NCBI GenBank assembly: GCA_030147505.1
Contig: JASBVG010000048.1
Span: forward strand, 1 to 33,355
Source: Tardiphaga sp.
GTDB taxonomy: Bacteria; Pseudomonadota; Alphaproteobacteria; Rhizobiales; Xanthobacteraceae
Length of the DNA: 33,355 nt
Reading direction: 5' to 3'
The notes under the pieces were generated by a model that worked only from the letters and a program-made list of their open reading frames with translations, was not told the origin of the DNA and made no database searches. Of the stretch, positions 24,792 through 33,355 are shown piece after piece. The number at the start of each line of letters is the position of its first letter. Within the stretch, counting starts at the first letter, position 1. The position numbers and the translations under genes were made by a program.

Positions 24792-25586
24792 TCACGCGAT
24801 CGTCTGCACGATCCCGCCTTCGGCGCGCAATGCGGCACCATTGGTGACCGAAGCCTCCTTCGAGCTCACGAACACCACCATGTTGGCGATCTCCTCCACG
24901 CTGGCGAAGCGCTGGATCAGCGAGGTCGAGCGGTGCTGTTTGACAAAATTCGACGCTGCTTCATCGAGTGACTGACCGTTCTGCTTGGCGAGATCCTTCA
25001 CAAAGGTCTCGACACCTTCCGACATGGTCGGTCCCGGCAACACCGAGTTCACCGTCACCGCCGTGCCCTTGGTGAGTTCGGCGAGACCGCGCGAGATGGC
25101 GAGCTGCGCCGTCTTCGACATACCATAGTGGATCATCTCGCTCGGGATGTTGAGGCCGGATTCGGACGAGATGAAAACGATGCGGCCCCAGTTTCGCTTC
25201 AGCATACCTTGCATGTAAGCGCGCGACAGACGAACGCCCGACATGACATTGACGTCGAAGAAGCGCTCCCAGTCTTCATCCGGAATGTCGAAGAAGCCCT
25301 TGGGTTCGAAAATGCCGGCATTGTTGATCAGGATATCGACGTCAGGCAACGCCGTCACGAGAGCCTTGCAGCCTTCAGCGGTCGAGACGTCGGCAGCGAC
25401 GCCCTTCACCCGGGCGCCCGGGATGGCTTTGCCGATTGCGGCGATCGCAGCGTCTACCTTGGCCTGGCTGCGGCCGTTGACGACGACCTCGGCGCCGGTG
25501 CCGGCAAGGCCCTTTGCGATGGCGAGGCCGATACCCGCGGTCGAGCCGGTGACGAGTGCAGTCTTACCGGTGAGATCGATCTTCAT
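24792..25586 (-). CDS. SDR-family NAD(P)-dependent oxidoreductase
   Basis: A 264-residue classical short-chain dehydrogenase. The cofactor motif TGSTAGIG is at 13-20, NNAG at 88-91, and the catalytic set is Ser140/Ser141, Tyr154 and Lys158 (Y-x3-K in YGMSK). The substrate is unknown; the family includes 3-oxoacyl-ACP reductases and many secondary alcohol dehydrogenases, and the arginine at residue 39 favours NADP (inference). The ATG at 25586 is chosen for GGAG about eight bases upstream; the frame extends to 25643. The gene converges with the porin and lies downstream of the rplQ terminator, so it has its own promoter, which I could not identify. Confidence 0.92.
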   Translation of the reverse strand: MKIDLTGKTALVTGSTAGIGLAIAKGLAGTGAEVVVNGRSQAKVDAAIAAIGKAIPGARVKGVAADVSTAEGCKALVTALPDVDILINNAGIFEPKGFFDIPDEDWERFFDVNVMSGVRLSRAYMQGMLKRNWGRIVFISSESGLNIPSEMIHYGMSKTAQLAISRGLAELTKGTAVTVNSVLPGPTMSEGVETFVKDLAKQNGQSLDEAASNFVKQHRSTSLIQRFASVEEIANMVVFVSSKEASVTNGAALRAEGGIVQTIA

Positions 25587-25710
25587 TGGAAGCTCCATGA
25601 GTGAGAACGGATCAGATATTGGAACGCGGCTGTTACGTCGCAATGATACTCACTCGGCGGTGACCAAATGTAAGGTAGGCAAGAACAGCATGCGCGATCT
25701 TACAGACAAC

Positions 25711-25738
25711 AAAAAACGGCGCCCGAAGGCGCCGTTTT
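25711..25738 (-). terminator. Terminator of the ribosomal alpha operon
   Basis: On the minus strand the stem AAAACGGCGCC / GGCGCCGTTTT with tetraloop TTCG is followed by TT and then G. It is an 11-bp stem with a very stable UUCG loop, 25 bases after the rplQ stop. Confidence 0.92.
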
Positions 25739-25762
25739 CCGAGTTCAGAATGACTTAGCGGC

Positions 25763-26179
25763 TTACGCCGCGTCGGCTTCGGCGCCCTGCACCGGACCCG
25801 AGTCCTTGCCCTTGGCGTCTTCGTCGCGATCGACGAATTCAATCACCGCCATCGGGGCGTTGTCGCCATAACGGAAGCCGGCCTTGATGATGCGGGTGTA
25901 GCCGCCCTGGCGGTCGGCATAACGCTTGGCCAGCACGTCGAAGAGCTTGCGGACCTGATCCTGGTCCTTCATTTCGCTGATGGCCTGGCGACGCTTGTCG
26001 AGACCGCCCTTCTTGCCGAGGGTGACGAGCTTCTCGACGATCGGACGGAGCTCCTTGGCCTTCGGCAGCGTGGTGACGATCTGCTCATGCTTGATCAGCG
26101 ACGCGCACATGTTGGCGAACATCGCCTTGCGATGTTCAGCGGTGCGGTTGAGTTTGCGATGAACCTTGCCGTGACGCAT
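25763..26179 (-). CDS. rplQ: 50S ribosomal protein L17
   Basis: The 138-residue L17 begins [24 protein letters not shown] and has the family core [24 protein letters not shown] (here [21 protein letters not shown]). The C-terminal extension after ViEFVDRDE is acidic and Ala-rich ([19 protein letters not shown]), a common alphaproteobacterial feature. It is the last gene of the alpha operon, 120 bases after rpoA, and is followed by a strong terminator. Confidence 0.98.
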   Translation of the reverse strand: MRHGKVHRKLNRTAEHRKAMFANMCASLIKHEQIVTTLPKAKELRPIVEKLVTLGKKGGLDKRRQAISEMKDQDQVRKLFDVLAKRYADRQGGYTRIIKAGFRYGDNAPMAVIEFVDRDEDAKGKDSGPVQGAEADAA

Positions 26180-26299
26180 TGAAGTAATCCTCTATTCAGT
26201 TTGCCGCGACAGTTCGTCGGGACATCATGGTTGCAGGTGGGCCGCCTGCGTTCGCCCAGAACGATGGCCGGGAGTACCCGGCCATGTTCAATCGGTTGC

Positions 26300-27337
26300 T
26301 CAGTAGTGGTCTTCGAAGCGCTTGGCCAGCTCGTCGATATTCTCCGGCGGCCAACCGGGCACTTCCATGCCGAGATGCAGACCCATCTGGGCCAGCACTT
26401 CCTTGATTTCGTTCAGCGACTTGCGGCCGAAATTCGGGGTACGGAGCATTTCCGCCTCCGACTTCTGCACGAGGTCGCCGATATAGACGATGTTGTCGTT
26501 CTTCAGGCAGTTTGCCGAACGCACGGACAGCTCGAGCTCATCCACCTTCTTGAGGAAGGCAGGGTTGAAGGCGAGATCCGGAATGACTTCCTGAGCGACT
26601 TCCTTGCGGGGCTCTTCGAAGTTCACGAACACGTTGAGCTGGTCCTGCAGGATGCGCGCGGCATAGGCCACAGCGTCCTCGGGCGTCAGCGCGCCGTTGG
26701 TCTCGATGGTCATGGTCAGCTTGTCATAGTCGAGGATCTGGCCCTCACGGGTATTCTCGACCTTGTACGACACCTTGCGAACCGGCGAATACAGGCTATC
26801 GACCGGGATCAGGCCGATCGGCGCGTCTTCCGGACGGTTGTGCTCGGCAGCGACATAGCCTTTGCCACCCGACACGGTGAATTCCATGCGGATCTCGGCG
26901 CCATCGTCGAGGGTGCAGAGCTGCAGGTCAGGATTGAGAACGGTGATGTCGCCGACGGTCTGGATGTCGCCGGCGGTGACTGCTCCAGGTCCCTGCTTCT
27001 TCACGACCATGCGCTTCGGGCCTTCGCCCAGCATCTTGATCGAGATGTCCTTCACGTTCAGCACGATATCGGTGACGTCTTCACGCACGCCGGCAATCGA
27101 GGAGAACTCGTGCAGCACGCCATCGATGTGCACCGACTGCACCGCAGCGCCCTGCAGCGAAGACAGCAGGATGCGGCGCAGCGCGTTGCCGAGGGTCTGA
27201 CCGAAGCCGCGCTCAAGCGGCTCAGCGACGAGAGTCGCGAAACGCGAGGGATCGCTGCCCGGGGTCACATGCAGCTTGTTGGGGCGGATAAGCTCTTGCC
27301 AATTTTTCTGGATCGTCACTGGGTCACCCATGGCCAT
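26300..27337 (-). CDS. rpoA: DNA-directed RNA polymerase subunit alpha
   Basis: The 345-residue alpha subunit nucleates RNA polymerase assembly. The N-terminal dimerisation domain shows [29 protein letters not shown] and the C-terminal domain (about 260-325) shows [49 protein letters not shown], which binds UP elements and activators. It ends with an alphaproteobacterial tail. Two in-frame ATGs lie two codons apart (MAM); the first is five bases from AGAGAA and is used here, while the second gives the common MGDPV start. It sits in the standard rpsM-rpsK-rpoA-rplQ order. Confidence 0.98.
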   Translation of the reverse strand: MAMGDPVTIQKNWQELIRPNKLHVTPGSDPSRFATLVAEPLERGFGQTLGNALRRILLSSLQGAAVQSVHIDGVLHEFSSIAGVREDVTDIVLNVKDISIKMLGEGPKRMVVKKQGPGAVTAGDIQTVGDITVLNPDLQLCTLDDGAEIRMEFTVSGGKGYVAAEHNRPEDAPIGLIPVDSLYSPVRKVSYKVENTREGQILDYDKLTMTIETNGALTPEDAVAYAARILQDQLNVFVNFEEPRKEVAQEVIPDLAFNPAFLKKVDELELSVRSANCLKNDNIVYIGDLVQKSEAEMLRTPNFGRKSLNEIKEVLAQMGLHLGMEVPGWPPENIDELAKRFEDHY

Positions 27338-27436
27338 CGAATTCTCTGGCTTGGAGATCGCGGAATCAGTCCGCGTAAAAGTACGTCGAACGCGATTGCG
27401 GGCGGCCAGGCCACCCGCAATCCAGATAGGTAATGA

Positions 27437-27826
27437 TTAGACGCGGCGGCGCTTGCGCGGGCGGCAGCCGTTATGCGGGATCGAGGTCACATCGCGGATC
27501 GAGGTAACGGTGAAGCCAGCGGCCTGCAACGCGCGGAGAGCCGATTCACGCCCCGAACCCGGACCGCCCACCTCGACTTCGAGCGTGCGCATGCCGTGTT
27601 CCTGCGCCTTCTTGGAAGCGTCTTCCGCAGCGACCTGCGCGGCATACGGGGTCGACTTGCGCGAGCCCTTGAAGCCCATCGTGCCGGCCGAGGACCAGGC
27701 AATCGTGTTGCCCTGCGCATCGGTGATGGTGATGGTGGTGGTGTTGAACGACGAGTTCACATGCGCGATGCCCGAAGCGATGTTCTTGCGTTCGCGACGA
27801 CGGACGCGGGCGGCTTCCTTTGCCAT
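27437..27826 (-). CDS. rpsK: 30S ribosomal protein S11
   Basis: The 129-residue S11 begins [36 protein letters not shown] and ends [14 protein letters not shown], matching the family over its full length. The start at 27826 follows AAAGG; an open frame upstream to 27919 has no family support. S11 forms part of the 30S platform with S6 and S18. Confidence 0.98.
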   Translation of the reverse strand: MAKEAARVRRRERKNIASGIAHVNSSFNTTTITITDAQGNTIAWSSAGTMGFKGSRKSTPYAAQVAAEDASKKAQEHGMRTLEVEVGGPGSGRESALRALQAAGFTVTSIRDVTSIPHNGCRPRKRRRV

Positions 27827-27943
27827 GGTAGACCTTTCTAGAGATATCAACGCCGCCGTAGTGCCAGCGGCTACACCGAAAAATGCAAACGACGAACAGG
27901 GAGCGGCGACTGTCGCCACTCCCTGCCCGCCCTGAGCGCTAAA

Positions 27944-28312
27944 TTACTTCTTCTTGCCTGCGATGGCCTTGGCCGGACCCTTGCGGGTGCGCGCATTGGT
28001 ATGCGTGCGCTGACCACGAACCGGCAGACCACGACGATGACGCAGGCCGCGATAGCAGCCGAGGTCCATCAGACGCTTGATGTTCATGCCCGTCTCACGA
28101 CGGAGGTCGCCCTCGACCAGATAGTCGCGGTCGATGACTTCACGGATCTGGAGCACTTCGGCGTCGCTCAGCTGATTGACGCGGCGCTCCGGGGTGATCT
28201 TCACCTTCTCGATGATATCGGCAGCATTCTTCTGACCGATGCCATGAATGTACTGCAGCGCGATCAGAACGCGCTTGTTGGTCGGGATGTTTACACCGGC
28301 GATACGGGCCAC
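27944..28312 (-). CDS. rpsM: 30S ribosomal protein S13
   Basis: The 122-residue S13 begins [26 protein letters not shown] and ends with the basic tail [24 protein letters not shown] that contacts tRNA and the subunit bridge. The start codon is GTG (28312-28310), preceded by AGGAGAGAA about four bases upstream; no ATG fits. It is the first gene after the promoter at 28458-28486, so it opens the alpha operon. Confidence 0.98.
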   Translation of the reverse strand: MARIAGVNIPTNKRVLIALQYIHGIGQKNAADIIEKVKITPERRVNQLSDAEVLQIREVIDRDYLVEGDLRRETGMNIKRLMDLGCYRGLRHRRGLPVRGQRTHTNARTRKGPAKAIAGKKK

Positions 28313-28457
28313 AACTTCTCTCCTGTCACCAGCCGATCATGAACTGGCATTATCTTCAATTTGTCGGGCGGGCATTCACAAAACGCGAATACGACGCCCG
28401 TCCCTCAACTCAGTGGGGCCCGGCATCGTCTGGAATCTTCCGACTGGATGAGGGCCG

Positions 28458-28486
28458 TATTTAGAGACTCGACTCGGTTACGTCAA
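28458..28486 (-). promoter_or_regulatory. Consensus sigma-70 promoter between adk and rpsM
   Basis: On the minus strand TTGACG (28486-28481) and TAAATA (28463-28458) are separated by exactly 17 bases. This nearly matches TTGACA-17-TATAAT. It lies just after the adk stop and leaves a leader of about 140 bases before rpsM, so the alpha operon can be transcribed independently of the upstream spc genes. Confidence 0.8.
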
Positions 28487-28492
28487 CCAGCC

Positions 28493-29413
28493 CTAACGCT
28501 TGGCTCGCTTTTTCGCGAGCTTTCGCACGGACTTGGCTGTTGTCTTGGCAGCTTTCTTGGCGACCTTCTTGACCGCCTTTTTCACCGTTTTGGCCGCCTT
28601 TTTGACGGCTTTCTTGGTGGATTTCGTGGTTTTGGCCCTGGAGCCAGCTTTGGAACCCGCTTTGGCAGCCTTTTTCGGCGCCGCTACGCCCTTCTTGGCG
28701 ACCTTGGCCGGAGCCTTCGCAGCCTTCTTTGCGGACTTCACCTTGGCAGCCTTCTTCGGCGACGCCGTTTTCCTGGCCGACGCCTTCCGAGCAGCCTTGC
28801 GCGCCGGCTTGGCCGAATTGCTATCGTCGAGAACCGCAGCCAGGACGCGATCGATCTCCAGCGTCACTTCATCGATGGTCATCATGCCATTGATGGTCAC
28901 CAGCTTGCGCTTCTCGGAATAGTAATCGATCAGCGGCTCGGTGGACGCACGATAGGCCGCCAGACGCTTCGACAGCACTTCCGGCGTATCGTCCGCGCGC
29001 ACGGCCTCGCCCCTTGCCACCATTTCGGCAACACGGGTTTCGACTCGCTCGAGCAACGCGCTCTCATTGACGCGCAGTTCGACGGCGGCGTCGAGATTGA
29101 GCCCCTTCGATTTCAGCAACACGTCCAGCGCTTCGGCCTGAGGCACCGTGCGCGGGAAGCCGTCGAGGATAAAGCCGTTGCCTGCGTCGGGCTGTTCGAT
29201 GCGATCGGAGATGATGCCGATCACCACCTCGTCGGGCACCAGGCCGCCAGCAGCCATGATGTCCTTGGCCTTGAGACCGACCTCGGTCTCGGCCGCTACT
29301 GCTGCACGGAGCATGTCGCCCGTGGAGAGCTGCACGATCCCATGACGCGCCACGAGACGCTGTGCCTGTGTTCCCTTGCCCGCCCCCGGCGGCCCGAGAA
29401 GAATAAGTCTCAT
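28493..29413 (-). CDS. adk: Adenylate kinase with a long lysine/alanine-rich C-terminal tail
   Basis: The 306-residue protein has a complete adenylate kinase in residues 1-199, making 2 ADP from ATP and AMP. The P-loop is GPPGAGKG (7-14), the AMP-binding segment [11 protein letters not shown] (29-39) and the core LDGFPRT (83-89). The LID is the short zinc-free type (around 125-145) and [16 protein letters not shown] follows. Residues 201-306 form a tail of about 106 residues with 37 lysines and 7 arginines, no Asp or Glu, and repeated KKA/AKK units that look like histone H1 or AlgP. Standard enzymes of this type end near 195-220. The tail is in frame and its codons look native, so it is not an assembly artefact by appearance. 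The gene overlaps the secY stop by four bases (ATGA). Confidence 0.96.
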   Translation of the reverse strand: MRLILLGPPGAGKGTQAQRLVARHGIVQLSTGDMLRAAVAAETEVGLKAKDIMAAGGLVPDEVVIGIISDRIEQPDAGNGFILDGFPRTVPQAEALDVLLKSKGLNLDAAVELRVNESALLERVETRVAEMVARGEAVRADDTPEVLSKRLAAYRASTEPLIDYYSEKRKLVTINGMMTIDEVTLEIDRVLAAVLDDSNSAKPARKAARKASARKTASPKKAAKVKSAKKAAKAPAKVAKKGVAAPKKAAKAGSKAGSRAKTTKSTKKAVKKAAKTVKKAVKKVAKKAAKTTAKSVRKLAKKRAKR

Positions 29414-30741
29414 TTACGCCGGCCCCTCAGCTTCGACTTGCGGATCAAACCTTCATACTGGTGCGCCAGCAAGTAGCCCTGCACCTGAGCAACCGTATCC
29501 ATGGTCACACTGACCACGATCAGCAGCGAGGTGCCGCCGAAATAGAACGGCACGGCCGCGTAGGAGATCATGATCTCGGGGATCAAGCAGACGACTGCGA
29601 GATAGGCAGCGCCGACCACGGTAATGCGCGACAGCACATAGTCGATATACTCGGCCGTACGCTCACCCGGACGGATGCCCGGAATGAAGCCACCATGCTT
29701 CTTCAGATTGTCGGCGGTCTCGGTCGGGTTGAACACGATCGCCGTGTAGAAGAACGCGAAGAACACGATCAGCGAGACATACAGCACCAGGAACAGCGGG
29801 CGGCCGTGGCTAAGCTGGGTCGTCAGCATCTGGAACCACTCAGGTCCCTTGCCGGCATTGAAGCTGGCGATGGTAGCCGGCAGAAGCAGCAGCGACGATG
29901 CGAAGATCGGCGGAATGACGCCCGACGTGTTCAGCTTCAGCGGCAGATGCGAGGACTGGCCCTCGAACATCTTGTTGCCGACCTGACGCTTCGGATACTG
30001 GATCAGCAGGCGGCGCTGCGCGCGCTCCATGAACACGATGAAGGCGATCACGACGACGGCCATCACGATCACGACCAGGATCAGGCCGGTCGATAACGCA
30101 CCCTGACGACCGAGCTCAAGCATGTTGGCGATCGCCGCTGGAAGCTCGGCCACGATGCCGGCGAGAATGATGAGCGAGATGCCGTTACCGATGCCGCGCG
30201 AGGTGATCTGCTCACCCAGCCACATCAGGAACATGGTGCCACCGGTCAGCGTCACCGAGGCCGAGATCAGGAAGAAGATACCGGGTTCGCTGACCACATT
30301 GCCGGCGCTCTGCAGGCCCGCCGCGATGGCGTAAGACTGAAATGCAGCCAGAATGACGGTCAGGTAACGGGTGTATTGATTCAGCGTCTTGCGGCCCGCC
30401 TCGCCCTCTTTCTTGAGCGCTTCGAGTTGCGGCGACACGGTGGTCAGGAGCTGGATGATGATCGATGCCGAGATATACGGCATGATGTTCAGCGCAAAAA
30501 TCGCCATGCGATTGATGCCGCCACCCGCGAACATGTTGAACATGCCGAGGATGCCGCCCGCCTGCTGGCGGAACACCTGCTCCCATGCCGACGGATCGAT
30601 GCCGGGCAGCGGAATATAGGTGCCGAGCCGATAAACAAGCAGCGCACCCAGTGTGAACCAGATGCGCTTCTTCAGTTCATCGGCCTTGCCGAGCGCGGCG
30701 AAATTGAGATTAGAGGCGAGTTGCTCTGCTGCAGAGACCAT
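29410..30741 (-). CDS. secY: Protein translocase subunit SecY
   Basis: The 443-residue SecY is the channel of the Sec translocon, with ten predicted membrane helices. Family blocks include [13 protein letters not shown] (about 42-54), [32 protein letters not shown] (about 66-97), [23 protein letters not shown] and, towards the C-terminus, [21 protein letters not shown]. The length is normal. It is the standard gene between rplO and adk. A perfect 10-bp hairpin (30858-30879) lies in the 147-base spacer between rplO and secY. Confidence 0.98.
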   Translation of the reverse strand: MVSAAEQLASNLNFAALGKADELKKRIWFTLGALLVYRLGTYIPLPGIDPSAWEQVFRQQAGGILGMFNMFAGGGINRMAIFALNIMPYISASIIIQLLTTVSPQLEALKKEGEAGRKTLNQYTRYLTVILAAFQSYAIAAGLQSAGNVVSEPGIFFLISASVTLTGGTMFLMWLGEQITSRGIGNGISLIILAGIVAELPAAIANMLELGRQGALSTGLILVVIVMAVVVIAFIVFMERAQRRLLIQYPKRQVGNKMFEGQSSHLPLKLNTSGVIPPIFASSLLLLPATIASFNAGKGPEWFQMLTTQLSHGRPLFLVLYVSLIVFFAFFYTAIVFNPTETADNLKKHGGFIPGIRPGERTAEYIDYVLSRITVVGAAYLAVVCLIPEIMISYAAVPFYFGGTSLLIVVSVTMDTVAQVQGYLLAHQYEGLIRKSKLRGRRK

Positions 30742-30857
30742 GTCGGACTTTCTCCCGCACCTCTCGAACCTGGGTGTCTGCGCGATCGAGACACCCGGCG
30801 AGGCCGGACGTTATTTGGTGCTCGGCATTACTAAAATCTACCCGAGTGCCGTGCAAG

Positions 30858-30879
30858 GCCGCCTGCGGACGCAGGCGGC
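30858..30879 (-). other. Perfect hairpin in the rplO-secY spacer
   Basis: GCCGCCTGCG and CGCAGGCGGC are exact inverse complements separated by two bases (8 bp with a four-base loop in practice). It begins nine bases after the rplO stop on the minus strand and is not followed by T residues. It may be an mRNA processing or stabilising element that tunes secY relative to the ribosomal genes (inference). Confidence 0.55.
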
Positions 30880-30888
30880 GCGCAGGTC

Positions 30889-31377
30889 TCAGGCAGCCTC
30901 GCCGTCTTCCGCCTTGGCGGGCGCGAGGATGGTCACCTTGCCGCCGGCCTTCTCGATCGCCTCGATGGCCGACTTCGACGCACCGGCGACTTCGAGGGTC
31001 AGCTTGGCCTTGATCTCGCCACGGCCGAGCACGCGGATGCCGTCCTTGGCGCGGCGGATCACGCCAGCTTCGACGAGCGAGGCCGCAGTGATGGTGGCCG
31101 ACGCGTCGAGCTTCTTGCTGTCGATCGCGTCCTGGAGGCGGTCCAGGTTGATCTCGGCGAAGTCGAGACGGAAGATGTTGTTAAAGCCACGCTTCGGCAG
31201 ACGGCGATGCAACGGCATCTGACCGCCTTCGAAGCCCTTGATGCGCACGCCCGAACGTGCGGTCTGGCCCTTGCCGCCGCGGCCGCCGGTCTTGCCCTTG
31301 CCAGAGCCAATGCCGCGGCCGATGCGCATACGCTTCTTACGGGAGCCGGCGTTATCGGCGATATCGCTGAGCTTCAT
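30889..31377 (-). CDS. rplO: 50S ribosomal protein L15
   Basis: The 162-residue L15 begins [38 protein letters not shown] with the Gly/Lys/Arg-rich extension that penetrates 23S rRNA, followed by [17 protein letters not shown]. The ATG at 31377 is preceded by AGGAAACAG; the open frame upstream to 31428 has no family support. It lies between rpmD and secY, as usual. Confidence 0.98.
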   Translation of the reverse strand: MKLSDIADNAGSRKKRMRIGRGIGSGKGKTGGRGGKGQTARSGVRIKGFEGGQMPLHRRLPKRGFNNIFRLDFAEINLDRLQDAIDSKKLDASATITAASLVEAGVIRRAKDGIRVLGRGEIKAKLTLEVAGASKSAIEAIEKAGGKVTILAPAKAEDGEAA

Positions 31378-31495
31378 CGTTCTGTTTCCTGTTGCGTCCT
31401 GTCCTTCCGGAGCGGCCTGAAAGGCCATTTCTGCCGAAAAACCAGTGTCATCCTTGCGGCAACCGTGTGGCCAACCTGGGACGACGTGAAAGTCC

Positions 31496-31690
31496 TTAGT
31501 CCTCGACCACGCGGACGAGGTGCTGCACCTTGGCGATCATGCCGCGCACTTCAGGGCTGTCCTGAAGCTCGGTCACGCGGCCGATCTTGTTGAGCTTCAG
31601 GCCGACCAGGGTCGAGCGCTGCGAGTGGTGACGGCGGATCGCGCTGGCGATCTGCTCCACCTTGATTGTCTTTGTAGCGGCCTTGGCCAT
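31496..31690 (-). CDS. rpmD: 50S ribosomal protein L30
   Basis: The 64-residue L30 has [32 protein letters not shown] and ends [17 protein letters not shown], typical of the family. The start at 31690 (MAKAATK) is preceded by GGAG. It lies 22 bases after rpsE. Confidence 0.97.
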   Translation of the reverse strand: MAKAATKTIKVEQIASAIRRHHSQRSTLVGLKLNKIGRVTELQDSPEVRGMIAKVQHLVRVVED

Positions 31691-31712
31691 CGTTGTTCTC
31701 CGAAAGTCAGGC

Positions 31713-32285
31713 TTATTCGGCGACCACTTCCGCATCGGCGCCGACGCGGCGCGACTGCAGGGTGGAGACCTTGAGGTTACGACGGGCGGCGACCGAACGC
31801 GGCGAATCCTGATGCTTCAGCGCGTCGAAGGTGGCGCGAACCATGTTGTACGGATTCGACGAGCCGACCGACTTGGCAACCACGTCCTGGATGCCGAGCG
31901 TTTCGAACACGGCGCGCATCGGGCCACCGGCGATGATGCCTGTACCGGCCGGAGCGGCACGCAGATACACGCGGCCCGCACCGTGGCGGCCGGCGATATC
32001 GTGATGCAGCGTGCGGCCTTCGCGCAGAGCGACGCGCGTCAGGTTGCGCTTGGCGCTATCGGTTGCCTTGCGGATCGCTTCCGGAACTTCACGGGCCTTA
32101 CCGTGACCGAAACCGACCCTGCCCTTCTGATCGCCGATGACGACCAGCGCGGCGAAGCCGAAACGCTTACCGCCCTTAACGACCTTCGCCACACGGTTGA
32201 TGTGGACGAGCTTGTCGACGAATTCGCTATCACGCTCTTCCCGGGGGCCCCGGTCGCGTCCGCCGCGTTCGCGTTCACCTGCCAT
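31713..32285 (-). CDS. rpsE: 30S ribosomal protein S5
   Basis: The 190-residue S5 has the N-terminal Arg/Glu-rich extension [22 protein letters not shown], the double-stranded RNA-binding domain ([42 protein letters not shown]) and the C-terminal domain with [27 protein letters not shown]. The start at 32285 is chosen for GGAAA upstream and family agreement, not the frame opening at 32297. S5 supports decoding accuracy. Confidence 0.98.
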   Translation of the reverse strand: MAGERERGGRDRGPREERDSEFVDKLVHINRVAKVVKGGKRFGFAALVVIGDQKGRVGFGHGKAREVPEAIRKATDSAKRNLTRVALREGRTLHHDIAGRHGAGRVYLRAAPAGTGIIAGGPMRAVFETLGIQDVVAKSVGSSNPYNMVRATFDALKHQDSPRSVAARRNLKVSTLQSRRVGADAEVVAE

Positions 32286-32350
32286 GGTGTTTTCCAATCT
32301 TTGCGAAGCTTTCGCTTCTGTGTCCGTTCAATTCGATGAATGCCAAACGC

Positions 32351-32713
32351 TTAGAAGCTCAGCCCGCCTTCGCGAGCGGCATCTGCCAGCGCCTTGACGC
32401 GACCGTGATACAGATACTGACCACGATCGAAGATCACTTCCTTGACGCCATTCTTGACGGCGCGCTCCGCGAGGAGCTTGCCGACGGCCTGCGCCGCATC
32501 GACGTCCGCACCGGTCTTGCCACCGTCGCGGAGACCCTTCTCCAGCGACGAGGCCGAAGCCAGTGTCTCGCCCTTCAGGTCGTCGATGACCTGCGCGTAG
32601 ATGTGCTTCGACGAACGGAACACCGACAGACGCGGACGACCATTGGCATTGCGGCGAATGGCCAGACGAACGCGCTGCTTGCGCCGGGCATTCGTAATCT
32701 TGAGTTTCGACAT
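32351..32713 (-). CDS. rplR: 50S ribosomal protein L18
   Basis: The 120-residue L18 has [43 protein letters not shown] and ends with [28 protein letters not shown], full length for the family. L18 binds 5S rRNA. GGAG precedes the ATG, and the gene is 11 bases after rplF. Confidence 0.98.
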   Translation of the reverse strand: MSKLKITNARRKQRVRLAIRRNANGRPRLSVFRSSKHIYAQVIDDLKGETLASASSLEKGLRDGGKTGADVDAAQAVGKLLAERAVKNGVKEVIFDRGQYLYHGRVKALADAAREGGLSF

Positions 32714-32724
32714 GACCCGCTCCG

Positions 32725-33258
32725 TTACTTCTTCTTGCCTTCCTTGCGGAAGATAAATTCGTCGGAATAACGAACGCCCTTGCCCTTATAGGGCTCCGGC
32801 GGGCGATAGCTGCGGATCTCGGCAGCAACCTGACCGACGCGCTGCGAATCGATGCCAGCGACATTGATCTCGGTCGGCTTCGGCACGGTGATCGTGATGC
32901 CTTCCGGGATCGCATAGACCACGTCGTGGCTGTAACCGAGCGCGAGCTGCAGGTTCTTGCCCTGCAGCGCGGCGCGGTAACCGACGCCGGTGATCTCGAG
33001 CTTCTTCTCGAAGCCCTTGGTGACGCCTTCGACCAGATTGTTGATCTGGGCGCGAGCGGTGCCGTACAGTGAGCGCGCGCGCTTCGTTTCCGAGCGCGGA
33101 GCGACGGTGATCTTGCCGTCCTTCATTTCCACCGACACGTCGTCGTGGACGATGAACTGAAGAGCGCCCTTCGGGCCCTTCATCTTGACGGTCTGCCCTT
33201 CCACATTCGCGGTAACGCCAGCGGCGATCGCGACGGGCTTCTTGCCTACGCGTGACAT
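32725..33258 (-). CDS. rplF: 50S ribosomal protein L6
   Basis: The 177-residue L6 begins [35 protein letters not shown] and carries the C-terminal signature [32 protein letters not shown] lies about six bases before the ATG. L6 sits near the GTPase-associated centre of the 50S subunit. Confidence 0.98.
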   Translation of the reverse strand: MSRVGKKPVAIAAGVTANVEGQTVKMKGPKGALQFIVHDDVSVEMKDGKITVAPRSETKRARSLYGTARAQINNLVEGVTKGFEKKLEITGVGYRAALQGKNLQLALGYSHDVVYAIPEGITITVPKPTEINVAGIDSQRVGQVAAEIRSYRPPEPYKGKGVRYSDEFIFRKEGKKK

Positions 33259-33271
33259 GAGCTATCCTTCC

Positions 33272-33355
33272 TCAGAACACCGTGAAGAGAACTTCACCGC
33301 CCACATTCGCGTCACGCGCGGCGTGGTCAGCCATAATTCCCTTCGGCGTCGACAG
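33272..33355 (-). CDS. rpsH: 30S ribosomal protein S8, C-terminal end (partial)
   Basis: The last 27 codons and the TGA stop are in the window. They read LSTPKGIMADHAARDANVG followed by GEVLFTVF, the C-terminal end of S8 with its STPKGIM...GGEVL signature. The rest lies beyond the right edge. It is 13 bases upstream of rplF, in the usual rpsH-rplF order. Confidence 0.93.
   Translation of the reverse strand: MSTPKGIMADHAARDANVGGEVLFTVF

Noticed and set aside
26201..27433. Long plus-strand open frame opposite rpoA
   Set aside because: Antisense shadow of an unquestionable rpoA; composition and lack of ribosome binding site argue against coding.
28361..29476. 371-codon plus-strand open frame opposite adk
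   Set aside because: Antisense to adk and its repetitive tail; the Phe/Leu/Gly repeats simply mirror the Lys/Ala codons.

Overview
The window is chromosomal DNA of an alphaproteobacterium of the Bradyrhizobium family (Nitrobacteraceae: Bradyrhizobium, Rhodopseudomonas, Tardiphaga, Afipia or a close relative). The evidence is high G+C, the spc/alpha ribosomal gene order with secY-adk-rpsM, a fused indolepyruvate oxidoreductase, an ATP12 assembly chaperone, an FlhX/FliK pair, a Bradyrhizobium-type porin, EcfG-type stress promoters and the short palindromic repeats typical of this family. Genus and species cannot be fixed from the sequence alone.

Layout. (1) 1-2568, minus: indolepyruvate ferredoxin oxidoreductase, interrupted by an in-frame TAG at 541-543 and running off the left edge. 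(2) 2927-8224: small stress-flavoured genes. A KaiC-like double ATPase and a single-domain response regulator form a tight operon behind a perfect GGAAC-N16-CGTT promoter. A second such promoter precedes a small membrane protein at 6095. A formyltransferase-like protein, an exported alpha/beta hydrolase and a small secreted protein lie among them. (3) 8227-11812, minus: a TRIC/YicG-family channel, a Tat-like exported Arg/Trp-rich protein, an AT-rich orphan gene of foreign appearance placed one base after pccB, and pccB. (4) 11988-17697: DUF4260 protein, then a minus-strand run of flhX, fliK, an ATP12 chaperone, a Pro-rich exported protein, bluB and an RluC-type pseudouridine synthase with a long basic repeat tail. 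(5) 17806-21205, minus: outer-membrane barrel protein, rarA and an HtrA/DegP protease. (6) 21271-25586: an HxlR regulator divergent from a quinone-oxidoreductase-like gene, a porin and an SDR oxidoreductase. (7) 25711-33355, minus: the spc/alpha ribosomal cluster in the order rpsH'-rplF-rplR-rpsE-rpmD-rplO-secY-adk-rpsM-rpsK-rpoA-rplQ, ended by a strong terminator. A consensus promoter lies between adk and rpsM.

Working together: the ribosomal block supplies ribosomal proteins, the SecY translocon, adenylate kinase and the RNA polymerase alpha subunit. DegP handles envelope protein quality and RarA stalled forks. The KaiC-like/response-regulator pair and the 6095 protein probably belong to the general stress response (inference from the promoters). 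No CRISPR array, tRNA, rRNA, insertion sequence or phage was seen. The points most worth a second look are the EcfG-controlled KaiC-like operon, the histone-H1-like tail on adenylate kinase, the amber codon in the indolepyruvate oxidoreductase, and the AT-rich orphan fused to the end of the pccB transcript.
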